Part shown: positions 1 through 14,914 of the stretch, piece by piece | How the letters are laid out: each line of letters starts with the position of its first letter | Position numbering within the stretch: position 1 is the stretch's first letter | Source: Metaphire vulgaris | Lineage: Eukaryota > Annelida > Clitellata > Crassiclitellata > Megascolecidae | Reading direction: 5' to 3' | NCBI GenBank assembly: GCA_018105865.1 | Contig: CM030856.1 | Span: 8,300,653-8,364,652, forward strand | DNA: 64,000 nucleotides | Made by a program: the position numbers and the translations under genes | Notes under the pieces: model-generated | Seen by the model: only the letters and a program-made list of their open reading frames with translations | What the model was told of the DNA's origin: nothing | Databases searched by the model: none

Positions 1-365
1 TCAAATAAATCGAATCTCAATGCCAAAGACATTCATTCACAATTTCCATGTCATTCTCAGCAACTTTTGGACCATACAAAATTACACAATCTATCTGCAT
101 TCTCTTGCTCAAAAAGATTCAAAGACAAATATTAATGTATTAATTAGCCAACTAATTAAAATATACAGGCTTTGTTATGCTTTACGAATCAAAATTACAA
201 TCATTCATGTATTGCCACTAACTGTACTTAAATTAAATTCACCAATAATTAATAAACAGTTATATTTCACTTGAACTTCAATTGAACTAAAATACAAGTA
301 TTTCCACGGTAATGGTTTCCTCAAATGAATTCAAAACCAGCCACCAAGTTAGCTGTCTTTCAACA

Positions 366-445
366 TTAACCCTTACACCACTGGAACCGAGTATACTCGA
401 CTACATTGCATATAGTTACAAAGTACCTGGCGGTTTAAGGGTTAA
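366..445. mobile_element. TTAA-bounded piggyBac-like mini-element, copy 1
   Basis: An 80-base near-palindrome opens TTAACCCTTA and closes TAAGGGTTAA. It belongs to a set of similar elements at 41808, 42497, 54514, 56059 and 60008. TTAA target sites and CCC-starting ends are typical of piggyBac elements; no transposase is present. Confidence 0.55.
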
Positions 446-847
446 AAAAAATTAAAAAGTCAATTCACAACTTCCTCCGAATAATCTGCCAAGCACAATT
501 CACCGCCTTTAAAACATGTTCAATGTTACAACGACCCTTTTCTTTAGTGTAGGGGTAAGAAATAGGTGAAAACTGAACAGTGATTAAAAACTAAATTGCA
601 AAATGACACAACATAATAATCAACAAAGCAAGTACCGGTGATTATCGAGTAACCTCTCATTTTAAAAAATCGAAAAAAATGCCATAGCAGTAATCAGTCA
701 TTCCACACGCAGCTTCAATTTAATCATAAATAAATAATTCTACACATCATTTAAACAGATGAGAAATCATCAAGCAAGCTACTAAAAACCCCACAAAAAT
801 TTCACGCCTAAAATTATTAAGAACAATAATCATCAAGACAGACTGAC

Positions 848-853
848 TTTATT
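848..853 (-). terminator. Polyadenylation signal AATAAA of the Ser/Asp-rich gene
   Basis: AATAAA on the minus strand lies about 110 bases past the stop at 967. Its position supports the last, frame-shifted piece (1281-967) as the true 3' end of that gene. The rest of 1-847 is AT-rich and looks like downstream sequence, holding only a TTAA-bounded mini-element. Confidence 0.45.
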
Positions 854-966
854 AAGAGCGGCCGTTGTTATACGCAAACGACTCGCAAATTTACAAAATT
901 GTCAACGTGCATCCGAACGCAGATTGTCCGGATCCAAAACAACCGTACAAAGCCAGTTGTCAGCAG

Positions 967-3900
967 TCATTTCGCACAACGGAAATCTAAAATTCGTCCG
1001 AATCGTTTAAAAATCAACGGATGTCGAAGTTCGACTGGATTGCTGCCTGTGTCGTACGGCCCTTCTTCCTCCACCAGCAAAACAGGGGGCTGTACCGGAG
1101 AAATTGAATGCTGCCGAATGTCAGAATACTCGATCGGAAGGCCCAAGTCCGGGGGAGCCAAAGGATCCTCTGCCTCCGTGTTACACGAATCAGAGCACTG
1201 GAGCTTAAGTTGAGGCATACAAGCCGCGGTCCCGCTACTCGTTACCGCCCGGCATGCTTGTTGAATCGAATATTTTTGCACCGGCTTCCACGGCAGGATC
1301 CGATACCATGTCGTTAAACAAACTGCCCCGTAATTTTCTCTCCATCGACATCAGGCTAGAATTTACGTTTCCTTTAAACAGCCTACTGCCCACAATGCCT
1401 AGATTGTCGACAGCGTCATTGCAAGAGCTGCTTGTTTCACTGCTTCCTTGCATAATACCTGCCAGGTACTGCAGCTGCCTTGTTACTTGACAGTTCAGTC
1501 GCCATGGTACTTGACAGTTCAGTTGCCATGGTACTTGACAGTTCAGTTGCCCTGGTACTCGACAGTTCAGTTGTCATGTTTTCACGCAGACGAACGTATT
1601 CATTCCTCACGGCATCGTAGGCACAAAATGTTCTCTCCGACTCGTTTGCGCCGGTGCAGTCGCCGGAAAGCTTCTTCACATAAGACGGTGAATCGGTCCC
1701 CAAAGCTAACGGCATTTCACACATATCCACGATGACAGGCACGTCGTCGTCGTCGTCGTCAATCGCAGCGTCAACGTGGAAATCATCAGCATCAACATCA
1801 TCACTGCCACCGCCTTTCACACCGGCCAGATATTCGCCTGTCACGACGAATATCTCACTGGCCGGTGTCGCATCCACTTTCAAAGGTGATTCTGGGAATT
1901 CAGCCCGACTAGGCGATGCGTTCTCGCTCTCTTTGCCATTATTGCTGCTTAATATCGTCGAAATATTCGATTCCGACCCATTTGTATTGGTGTGACCCCC
2001 CAGTTCCTGCGTTGTACTTAGATGCTGGGTTGCTCTTACGGCCGTAGTGCTGGCGGGAAAAGATTTACGCTTTTCCGGGTGACTGATAGAAGTCACACTC
2101 TTACAGATCTTTTTATCAGGAGAGTGCTTAGAAGGATGTTTCGAAGGAGTGTACCTAGTTGCACCTAATCGCTTTCCCTCCATGAATCGAATAGGAGCAA
2201 ACGCACTTGGACTGTAGTCCACTGCAAGGCGTTTCGGCCGACTCTGAGAGTAGGTGGTCGGTCTGACCGACTCGTCTGTCGGTTTAACAGTTTCAATAAT
2301 TTTACCGGCTTCGTAGATTTTACGATCCGAATTTGATTCCGACACGACTTTACTACTTTTCGACGCCCCATTCTTTAGCGCCGGATGCTTTTCCCTCCAT
2401 TCCAAATATTCAACCGTTTCACAGCTGACGGTCTTCGACGACTCGTCGTGAACGATAATTTCGTATGATGTTCGAAGAAGGTTTTCGTCCTCCACATTGT
2501 TGACACTTTCCGGCAAATTCTCACTTGTAGAAGATTTTTCTCTGCTGGATTTTACGCTGCCTACTCTGTTTTCGTCGTTGTCAAGTTCTTCGTCCTCTTG
2601 CTCGTCGTCTTCGTTGGACGTATCGTCTTCCGTGACTTCATACGTGGTCATATCTTTTTTCACCTGTTCATATGCAGATTCTATCTGCTCGTAGGACATC
2701 TGCAGCAACACCGGCATGATGTGCTCCGTTCTTTTGTGCTGCATCTCCTGCTTCACCTGCTTCTGCAGCTCTTCCACCTCACCGCCGCCGAGCTTCCAAA
2801 GTCTAAGCGCCTCCTTGCTCACCTGATCCAGTTCCTCCAGAGCTCTAGTCGGCACGAGAACCGCGACCGTCTCTCTTGCCGGCAGGCGCCTGGTCAGACG
2901 GTAGACACGGCAGCCCTCGTAGTAGTTCTGATGAGAGATGCAGCTGAACGTCACTGCCGTACGACCCCTCGGACAGTTCCTCTTGGTCAGTTCTCTCAGG
3001 ACGCGCGACATCGTCCGCGGATTAACGCGGAGTTGTTTCATCTGTGTTCTTTTTGGCAGAAACAGGGCCCGACAACAGTCGCCCAATGAGGCAATTCTTG
3101 AGAACATTTGACGTGCTACGACTGGCTGATTTTCGCAGGGGCAACTTCTTTGCAGTTTCGTCACCGCCGCCGAATCCTTTAGAAGCACATTTATATCTTT
3201 TAACTGTTGCTTCCTTGATTTCGCAAGTGTTCCTACGAACTTGGTTACTCTTCTCATAAGCCTCCAGAAGCATTCTCTGTCTATGTCTTACGTCAGAATA
3301 AGCAGAATTTTTAGGCTTAAAACTTCTCTCAGATTTGCCACTGTCTTCCGCTGCATGTCTAACCGTACTGTATCGTCCTGCTGCATACAATTTTTCACTG
3401 TAATCTGCAGGCCTTTCTGTAGGTGGCCGATCTTCCAATCGACTCGATGAGGAACTTGAAAGATGGTGCATCATGTTTCCTCGCTGATATGTTCTCTTAA
3501 CTTCCTGCCTCATAGCGGTTTCACTATGATCATCATCACCACTTGCCTGTGCCCTTCTTTTTCGGTTACAATGCATAATAAGCGGAAGATCTTCGTCGTC
3601 GCTATCGACCGAAGAATCATCTTCCGAGAGTTTTTTATCATCTTCCACCAACCCCACTTTTCTTTTCTCAGGTTCAGAAATAACATTCAGATTTGTGGGT
3701 TCTGTGAAAACACACGATTTTTCGGATGCTGTTAAGAACTTTGAATCTCTTGAAACGTTGTTCTCATCGGTGTCAGCCAGTGGAGCCACTTTCAGATGTA
3801 TAATGGTTGATGCCTGATTGTAACTGGAACCATCACTTCCAATCGCCTCATTCGCATTTCTGCCATTCTGATCAGATACACCAACAAGATCGAGCAGAGA

Positions 3901-4422
3901 AAGATCAAGAACACTTGACTGACCTCCACCTGCGCCAACTGGACTTTTGTGGTTTGCTTTGAAACTCAAGCTGGATTTAGGTTCAAATTCGGGCGATCCC
4001 ATAGGTTGACACGACCCAAAACCAGATCCCACAGAATAAACACCATCAGCTGCAGAACTTGAAAAATTACCCTGAGAGATCGGGACCATGTCATCATTTT
4101 CTTGAATTCCAACTTGCGAACAACAGCTGGTACCACGTTGAGAATAAAAATTTCTGCCTCGACGAGCAGTCTGAGATCGCAGATAACTGCCTAACGATGA
4201 CGATCCTTCCTCCTCAGTTGAGATCTGGCTCTGGGCCATTTCATCATTGTTATTATGATTTTTCCATACCACATTTTCTGAAGTGAACATATGAACGAGG
4301 GAAGATTGTCGTAGGTCAATAGTAACGTTCGCTTTTTCATTTTGCTTTGATATCGTTCTTTCTCTTAAGTGATGAAACAAAGTCTTTTTCAAAGGATCTT
4401 GTGAGCAGCTTTCACCATCCAT
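967..4422 (-). CDS. Unrecognised Ser/Asp-rich protein of about 1,150 aa, frame broken three times
   Basis: I do not recognise this protein. Four long open pieces follow each other on the minus strand: 4422-3022 (466 codons, starts MDGESCSQDP), about 3287-1437 (606 codons counted from its ATG at 3257), 1453-1235 and about 1281-967. Each passage needs a shift of one extra base, so together they would give about 1,150 residues. Composition is rich in Ser, Asp, Glu and Lys, with acidic runs such as EDDEQEDEELDNDENRV and AIDDDDDDVPVIVD. Two acidic-hydrophobic stretches (DEDLPLI, DDVPVIVD) look like SUMO-interaction motifs. The best-ordered part is around 3000-2650 (NPRTMSRVLRELTKR, then SYEQIESAYEQVKK). 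Near 1575-1480 an eight-residue repeat, ELSSTMAT, occurs about four times. No membrane segment or signal peptide is seen, so a nuclear or cytosolic protein is inferred. No intron is convincing. The breaks may be assembly indels, or the gene may be decaying. Confidence 0.65.
1486..1578 (-). repeat. 24-bp tandem repeat inside coding sequence (about 4 units)
   Basis: The unit, close to CATGGTACTTGACAGTTCAG plus four bases, is repeated about four times with few differences and encodes ELSSTMAT-like octapeptides. The unit is a multiple of three, so copy-number change keeps the frame. One of the three frame breaks of this gene lies just beyond it. Confidence 0.8.
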
Positions 4423-4733
4423 TATACTGCCACTGATCTATAAGACACCACAACTACAATTGTAAATTGTCATTCAATCACTAAATGTTTAAAAGGGTTT
4501 CACACCAGGCATCAATTAATCTTATCCAATAATCATCAATTTTGTAATGGCCTCTCATTAGTTCACCATAATTAATTTTACCAATCAACAAATGTGGCAG
4601 TTAAATAACAGTGTATCAGCAGCACATATAACAAAGTAATGGGCACATTATGCAACAATGCTATATTAATACACAGTCAGTTACTGCACATTTGAGGTGA
4701 GAATAATTGTTGGTTTACTGTACTACTATACTA

Positions 4734-4782
<49 letters not shown>

Positions 4783-5474
4783 ATTAAAGCAATACTAATG
4801 AAGTGATCCAAGACATAATCGTAAAATGTCAATTTAAAGCTTGAGCATTCTGTTGGAGTTCCCGTTGCCATGTGTCATGCCATGAAAGAGAACAGTGGAG
4901 ATTTACATCTATGGAAAATTGTAAGCAAGCACCATATTGTTTTAAAAGCCACTCTTGTCCTTGAAACTTTCCTTCTCAGCAACTGTATTAATGGCAAAGT
5001 GATAGTGCTTTGTCCGTATTATTGAAATAACAGTCCAAGTACGGGCGCAATAAAAAAATTCATACTCTGCTACATTATTTACACCGTTAACGAAAGTCGT
5101 CGAACGCACCACAAGCGCCGAAAATTCACAATAAAAACGCTATCATTCCACGAAAAATCCTAACTACACACGATAGCACAGTCGCAACAGCTAAAATTAA
5201 ATTAATTTCTTCGAAAATTCACCAGTTTTCCTCAAATTATCACTGAATAACGTCAGCCATATTTATCACCATCGACGTTCTAGCACAGACGTAAATCAAA
5301 TAGAGCGCTCGATTTCATGTAATAGAAATCTATTCGCAAACGCAGAAAACATGAGAATGATGAGATAAACATAATTCTTACTGTAGCAATGCTTTCACAC
5401 TTACATTCTCCAATGAATTTGATTTGTTTATAAAAATCCTAAAAGATATGTCAAAATAGGGATGTTATTTGATT
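4423..5474. other. Upstream region of the Ser/Asp-rich gene
   Basis: AT-rich DNA with no coding potential that I can support. It holds a (TA)n run at about 4736-4778. It should contain the promoter of the minus-strand gene starting at 4422, but no TATA box or initiator stands out. Confidence 0.4.
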
Positions 5475-6687
5475 CAGGGGCGTAGCCAGGAATTTGATTT
5501 GGGAGGGTATAAATATTTTGGGTGGGTATAAATCTTAACCTCTCAAGTGGGCGCAACGTCGCTCCGACGTCGTCCACCGCCGTTCACTATTTGGGCGCAA
5601 CGTCGCTCAGACGTCGTGTAGTTTCGCAGCGTTTCGTTATTTGGGCACAACGTCTGAGACACGTCCAATGCTATATATCTCTTTAGTATCTATCCATTCG
5701 ATAGATGGTAGCTCGATTTTAGCTAGTGTTGCCACCCTAAGCAAGGAAAACAGGCCTTATTCGACCGAGAGTCGGATTATTGGCTTTGAAAAGAGAAAAG
5801 GGAAAGAAAAAAGGGTTTGAAAAGCGATAACTACCCCAAATTTGGTCCGATCTTCAAAATTTTTGAACTATTCTGTTCCTATTACACTTTTCTATAACTT
5901 TGTCGCTCACACTAGGGGGGTCACCGCTGAAAATTTTTTGCTATTGAGCTTTGAAAAAAATTTTTTTGAGGGGGTCCGATTTTAGGCTGTAGAGGACCCT
6001 ACGGGCACGGATGGTTAGAAAGAACAATAAAATGCTAAACAACGGTGCAAACCTCATCTTTTTAGCTTCTATATAGCCTGAAATATACTGAGATGTTCGC
6101 TTTTTCAGATTGAAAAATTTTCGCAAAATGTTCATTTCTCCGAGCAATGAGTTCTGGGGTTTGAAAAGCGATAACTACCCCAAATTTGGTCCGATCTTCA
6201 AAATTTTTGAACTATTCTGTTCCAATTATATCCGCCTAGAACTTTGCCGCTCACATTAGGGGGGTCGCCGCTGAAAACGTTTTGCTATTGAGCTTTGAAC
6301 AAAATTTTTAAAAAACCTTGGGGAGGGGCCCTATTTTAGGCTGTAGGGTGGACCCCACCCCAAAATTTTCTTTTTGGCACGATCGTTAGAAAGAACAATA
6401 AAAATGCTAAACAACGGCGCAAACCTCATTTTTCTAGCTTCTATATAGCCTGAAATATAGTAAATTTAAAATTTATATGTTTACATTTTCATATAAACGC
6501 CTTTACCCAAAATTAATTACCCAGACTGGGGAGAGTTTGTAAAATTTTATTCCCCTGTTAAAGGGTTAACTATAAACCACATAAACCATATAAACCACAT
6601 ATAACCACATGTAAATCACATAAAAAACTTTAAGGTAGACTGATTAGGGGTATATATACCGATATACCCCCCGTTGCTACGCCTCTG
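5475..6687. mobile_element. 1.2-kb non-autonomous hAT-like element, CAGGGGCGTAGC family
   Basis: It opens CAGGGGCGTAGC, closes GCTACGCCTCTG, and is flanked on both sides by the 8-bp duplication ATTTGATT. It has no credible open reading frame. The interior holds three copies of a GGGCGCAACGTCGCTC-type motif (5547-5670) and a direct duplication of about 200 bases (from 5814 and again from 6157, starting GGTTTGAAAAGCGATAACTA). Its ends match the short copies at 23000, 32678 and 34865, so it is either the longest relative of those MITEs or an insertion-bearing copy. Confidence 0.8.
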
Positions 6688-6760
6688 ATTTGATTGTTAT
6701 TTCAATAATATGGACAAAGCACGATCACAGACTCAACCCTCAAGGCCAGGTCCTTTAGTT

Positions 6761-7064
6761 CAGTGGTTCTCATTTCTCAACCCGTGGTCCGCGGACCAAA
6801 AGTGGTCCGCGAGAGGGAGATTAGTGGTCCGCGGCAAATTCTGAAAAAGCGTTAAAAATTAGACATATCTATTTTCCATAGAGCAAGCAACACGATTAAG
6901 TAAGGTGACGACCTTTTTTGCTTGTCGGGGCACTGGCGAGAGACGAAGATCACACGCGATGACCTTTTTGGCTTTTTATGATTTTTCTCGATTTTCAGGT
7001 GGTCCGCGAGAAATTTTTGACCTTCAAAAGTGGTCCGCGAGGCATAGGGGTTTGAGAACCACTG
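6761..7064. mobile_element. hAT MITE with CAGTGGTTCTCA ends (SPIN/Charlie-like termini)
   Basis: Ends are CAGTGGTTCTCA and its complement, flanked by the perfect duplication CTTTAGTT. Inside, GTGGTCCGCG-type words recur four times. The terminus and the 'ccgtggtccgcggacc' style of the subterminal region resemble hAT elements of the SPIN/Charlie kind known from many animals. No transposase is encoded. Confidence 0.85.
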
Positions 7065-7169
7065 CTTTAGTTCTCAACACGATTCGCACACAAGAAATTA
7101 CGTCATGAGCCTGGACCATTCGCTGCAAGACGATTTTCACTTTTTATGACATCCATTTCCTCTCCAGGT

Positions 7170-8385
7170 AAACTTATCATTTCCGTTTATTTTAATATGC
7201 ATATTGATGAGCTAATAAACATGCAAGTGGCGCAGTTCAAAAATCTTCTAAGGAGTTTTGAACTTGAACAGCGTGTCACTGCATGTTTCAACTCACCATC
7301 TTGATTATTCACTTAATCTTATTTTCACAAGAGCTGTTTTGACAGTAATCTTCTTGCCTCAAAGGAGGATTCTTATATCTCTGATCACCTTACTGTATCA
7401 TGCTCTGTAAACTTTCAATTTAAGGTTCCTTCTCTAGGAAGTTGATCAAATTTAGACTTGGAGGCTGCTAGGCCTATAGACAGTGAGCAGTTTCAGTTGG
7501 ACATTCTTTCTTCACCAATACATATAGGCCTAATACATATACCTACCTTACATGTACGAATAAAATACAAATCAAAAGTTGTTGGAATCAAAATTTATTT
7601 TTACATTGACGTCCTGAATAGGCCCATAGGCCTAATAATCTTATAATAAAATTTTTCATCAGTGAAATTATTAATCCGGTGGGCCGGTGAGGAATTTCCA
7701 GATTGTGTCCTCGAAGTTTTAGGACCAGGACCAAGGATTCAAACCATAAGGCCAGGGCCAAGGACTGTTGTCCTTAAGGAGTCTTTAAGACCAGGACCAA
7801 TGCAAATGACTAACATCCAGTGTTTATTCTAGCCACCTTGACATTGGGGGGATTTTGAAATGTTGGGGCACGGTCTGAGTCTCCACACTGGGGGGATTTC
7901 CACCGCAGCCAAAATATACAAAAATTTTGGTGAGGAATTTTAAAACTGGAGGGGGAATTCCCTCCAGAGAAGGCCTAGAATAAACACTGCTAGCATCCCT
8001 GTTCCTGGCTGTTCATGATTATTTTTTAAAATTGTTCTCAATCTATTATTTAAAATTCTTCCTTAATCCATAGAGATAACACAATCATTGATCTATTTAT
8101 TATAATAACCACACCAAATTAAAAGTTCTCTATCAAAATATGATTAAATTACATACAATTTTGAATTTATCTTCCTCCAATAATTATGCATAAAATTGAC
8201 CTTTTATATAGCCTAATCAATTGCAATTTTTTAAGCAAAATAGATTATCTAGATAAATCGGAGTCTAATGATTATAGTTTGTCTGCTGTGGATAATAGCA
8301 AGGTAACTGTGCTTATTTTACTAGACTTGTATGCGGCTTTTGACACAATAGACCATGCAATCCTCCTTAGAGACGCTTTCTAATT
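7170..8385 (+). pseudogene. Degraded LINE ORF2 (CR1/L2-like): endonuclease and reverse-transcriptase fragments
   Basis: Broken frames show the end of an apurinic-type endonuclease (YFNMHIDELINMQVAQFKNLL, then THHLDYSLNLIFTRA near 7297 and SDHLTVSCSV near 7378; the SDH histidine is a catalytic landmark of this family). Further on, at 8300-8365, the reverse-transcriptase motif LDLYAAFDTIDHAILL appears. Stops and gaps separate the parts, and the MITE at 7818-7989 interrupts them. This is a dead LINE copy, not a host gene. Confidence 0.7.
7818..7989. mobile_element. hAT-like MITE, CAGTGTTTATTCTAG family, copy 1
   Basis: Ends CAGTGTTTATTCTAG and CTAGAATAAACACTG, flanked by CTAACATC / CTAGCATC (7 of 8 identical). 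It lies within the LINE relic and so inserted later than the LINE. Confidence 0.85.
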
Positions 8386-8469
8386 TAGCGCGCCACCAGG
8401 CCTAGGCCGATAAGTTACTTTAAACTAGGCGTCGTCGAATTGTCATTTAGGCCTATGATTGATTAAAAA

Positions 8470-8615
8470 TGGAGCGCATTTATTGGCGTAAACTTGGATG
8501 AAAAGTGAGGGGCCCGACCCCTATATCTCACCTTCCCTATTGTAGCCTCTCAATAGTGGGGAGGGAATTCGAACCTAGAGGTCTAATAGAAGTTCACACC
8601 TATGAAAGGCGGATT
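8470..8615 (-). repeat. SINE-like repeat S1, copy 1
   Basis: Shares order and wording with 19770-19940 and 24700-24815 (AACTTGGATGAAA, then TTCCCTATTGTAGCCTCTCA, then CCTAGAGGTCTAATAGAAGT). On the minus strand it reads CTAGGTTCGAATTCC, which resembles the B box of a tRNA promoter, so a tRNA-derived SINE lying on the minus strand is inferred. Confidence 0.45.
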
Positions 8616-8733
8616 TGCTCCTGTTAGTATCTCGCCGTTAATTTTAATTCCTAGCTGTACACTCAATACCAAACGCTTTTGCGATTATTCTTTTGGTTTT
8701 GTGACTTTGAGTTTTTCTTTTATATGTGATCAG

Positions 8734-8891
8734 CTAGGGGCGTAGCGATGGGTATATTGGTATATATACCCCCAAATCAGGCAACCTTAAAGTTTTTAGT
8801 GTGTTTTTTAAGATTTTCAACTTCTTTTAATATTTATACCTCCCTAATCACATAATACCCCTCCCCATCAAATTCCTGGCTACGCCCTATT
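8734..8891. mobile_element. CAGGGGCGTAGC-family MITE, degraded ends
   Basis: It opens CTAGGGGCGTAGCG and closes TTCCTGGCTACGCCCTAT. The interior (TATATACCCCCAAATCAGGC, AAGTTTTTAGTGTG) matches the copies at 23000, 32678 and 34865. Flanks share TGTGATC with small differences. Confidence 0.65.
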
Positions 8892-9011
8892 TGTGATCTG
8901 ATAATAAAAAACCGATTTGGTTGATTGATTGCTTGCTTCAATTTTCGCCAATACTAATATATCTGGTTTTATACCAGATACAGTAACTGTGTTAGAAGAA
9001 GTACTCATAAT

Positions 9012-9013
<2 letters not shown>

Positions 9014-9090
<77 letters not shown>
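9014..9090. repeat. (TA)n microsatellite
   Basis: About 38 uninterrupted TA dinucleotides. Reading frames across it, rich in Ile and Tyr, are artefacts. Confidence 0.95.
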
Positions 9091-9092
<2 letters not shown>

Positions 9093-9105
9093 TGTCATAA
9101 ATGAC

Positions 9106-10071
9106 CAGTGGCAGATTTACATTTTGGAGGCCCGGTGCAAATATTTAGGCCTAAATGGAGGCCCCTTCCTCCAAAATTTTTTGAATTTTAATTAATTAAA
9201 TTTTAATATTTTAGCTTTTCACGGTGTAACTTGTAACTGACTATATGATCTGTTAGATATCAATGTGCTATAATCCACATATTATGACGCATAATTTAAC
9301 ATATTTAAGACGGCGTTAGTCTGAATGCATTGCCATTCCAACAGTACGGAGGCATACAAATAGGCCTACACATACTCTTCTCATTTCCTGCGCTTCTTGA
9401 CCGGTAGTAATAAATGACCGTCGCTGCACAGGCACTCAGGTTGAGTCATGCAGCACCCCTAATCTGCATAAGGGTACAAGAGGCGGAGTGAGGTGACTAC
9501 GACCGGTCAGAGTCCAGCCATACCATTAAATTGGGTCAGCTAAACCCGCCTGTATATGAGGTATAGGCATTTTTAACATGGAGCATGCATTTCAATACTA
9601 ATCCATGTTCAAACACTACTAAAGTATAACCGATACAACGTTCATGTGTATCCAGAGGCGGATCTAGGGTGCAGAGGGTACACATGTCCCGGGCGCCGAG
9701 GTGAGGGGCGCCAAAATCGGATATTTGGGTAAGTGAAATGCACAACAAAGTAGAAGAAACACTTGTGAGGACCTTTTTCTGCTCGTCAGCACTATATGAA
9801 GAGAGAGTTGAGGAGGGGCGCCGAAAACGATGTGAGGACCTTTAATTTGCTTGTCAGCTATGTTAGGGGCGCCAACGTACACTTTGTCCCCGGGCGCCGA
9901 ATACCCTAGATCCGCCTCTGTGTGTATCTCCGAAAATAAATTACTTTAAAGAAAGAAATAATTAAAAGGTATTTTAAAATTATTATTAGAAAAGGGAGGC
10001 CCCAAATTTTGTATTTTGAAGGGAGGCCCGGTACCGTTGTACCATCCGGTACCGTGGTAAATCCGCCACTG
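9106..10071. mobile_element. hAT-like element CAGTGGCAGATTTAC...GTAAATCCGCCACTG with a nested MITE
   Basis: The two ends are inverted copies, and the neighbouring GGAGGCCCGGT sequence is shared in inverse order. The flanks do not give a clear 8-bp duplication, so exact limits are less sure. The element carries the complete MITE of 9653-9920 in its middle. Confidence 0.55.
9653..9920. mobile_element. hAT-like MITE with CAGAGGCGGATCTAGGGT ends, nested
   Basis: Ends CAGAGGCGGATCTAGGGT and ACCCTAGATCCGCCTCTG, with a perfect flanking duplication TGTGTATC. Interior words (CCGGGCGCCGAGG, GTGAGGACCTTTTTC) recur in the MITEs at 15819 and 26528. Confidence 0.85.
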
Positions 10072-10085
10072 GCCGTGGCTTGGCA

Positions 10086-13601
<3,516 letters not shown>

Positions 13602-13957
13602 GTTCAGTTTTCTTCCAGTACTCTCTTCCAGTACCCGGCTCTTGCCAGTTTACTCCGTCTAAAATAGCAAGGATAATTAGCATAGCATAGACGGTCGCGT
13701 ATAGCAAATGATAATGCTAGAACCGATAAACTGAAGCTTCTCCTTTGCTTAATGTCTTGGCCGCTGCGAAATAAATGTCTAATAAAATGAGACAGATGCG
13801 ACATTGCGAACACAATGCTATAATTATTTTGATATTCCCAACAGCTCGGCTGTTTATAAAACGGGCCTCGTCTAGCCTATATCTATTAAGTAGGTCTATG
13901 TAATATAATATAAGATTTTATAGTCTCTTATATTTATAGTCAGAGGGGGCCTGTGAG

Positions 13958-14140
13958 CAGTGGCGGCTCCAGGATTTGGCAAGTGGGGGGCGTTTGGGGA
14001 GGCAACTTCTAATCATAGGGGCCAACCATTTGTTGTTAGGTATGTAGTATTAAGTATAGGGTCCCAACAGGGGGGCCACTGGGGCCAGGCACTCAATAGG
14101 AGGACACGGCCCCCGGGCCTCCTCTGTGGAGTCGCCACTT
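13958..14140. mobile_element. hAT-like MITE, CAGTGGCGGCTCC family, copy 1
   Basis: Opens CAGTGGCGGCTCCAGGATTT, with an inverted end at GGAGTCGCCACTT. Flanks CCTGTGAG / CCAGTGAG (7 of 8). Other copies are at 24021, 33476 and 35696. Confidence 0.8.
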
Positions 14141-14914
14141 CCAGTGAGTCACTTAGCAAAAACACAGTGATATCAATTTTTCAATTTTCAAAATGAACTT
14201 TTGGGAGAAGTTATTAGGTCTGCTACTTCCGCATTTCCAATTGTTTCACTAGAGATGCTGCATAGTGCGCAAATTGTGAATTAGTTGATATTGTTATATT
14301 AGTGAAACTTGGCTGAAAGATATTCAAAATGACAAAATTAGGCTTAGTGGAAAATTCCTTAAAATTAGTCTTTAATTTACCAAACGCTGCAAACCAACCA
14401 GTCTATAAATAGACTGTCTTTATCGCTTCTAAAAAAGTAATTAACAAAGAAAAACATTAACTGTCACTAGTAATAAAACTGTTATTAGTAATAACAGAAG
14501 CGACGGCCCCAAATGACCATAGTGACTTATGCAATTCTCTTATTATCATTGCGTCAATACTGAGCAGTGAGCATCCCACCATCTTCTACAGCATGGATCT
14601 TCAATTGTACATGACTAATTCGGTTCAAAGTTAACTGCAATTAAAAAAGTAGGCCTGCAGCGCAGTCGAATATATAAAAATCATCTCGCAAAGACCAACA
14701 TGACCCAGATAATCCCTCGAAGTAATCAAAGGGCTGGGAGCGGAATTCCGCTCCACTAACATGACTATCTGAGTCGTTTATTGTCGTATTGTAGTAAAAC
14801 ATTAATTCTTTTACAGCCATAGCTACCAGCTGCGCACTGCAAGAGTGGTATTTGACAATCAAACCAGTGGGGGGAGGAATATAGATAAGATAATTTTTAA
14901 TTGACCAATTAGGC
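14141..14914. other. Intergenic stretch without a recognisable gene
   Basis: AT-rich. A 73-codon minus-strand frame at 14862-14641 has no motif I recognise and no matching splice partner, so I do not call it. Confidence 0.4.

Noticed and set aside
1486..1578. Possible CRISPR-like direct repeats
   Set aside because: The 24-bp units are contiguous with no spacers and lie in frame within a eukaryotic coding sequence.
1448..3089. Plus-strand frames opposite the Ser/Asp-rich gene
   Set aside because: They mirror its codons in other frames, are rich in Ser/Leu runs from the acidic repeats, and have no motif of their own.
8880..9195. Ile/Tyr-repeat proteins over TA arrays (also near 31100 and 32600-32760)
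   Set aside because: They are translations of dinucleotide repeats.
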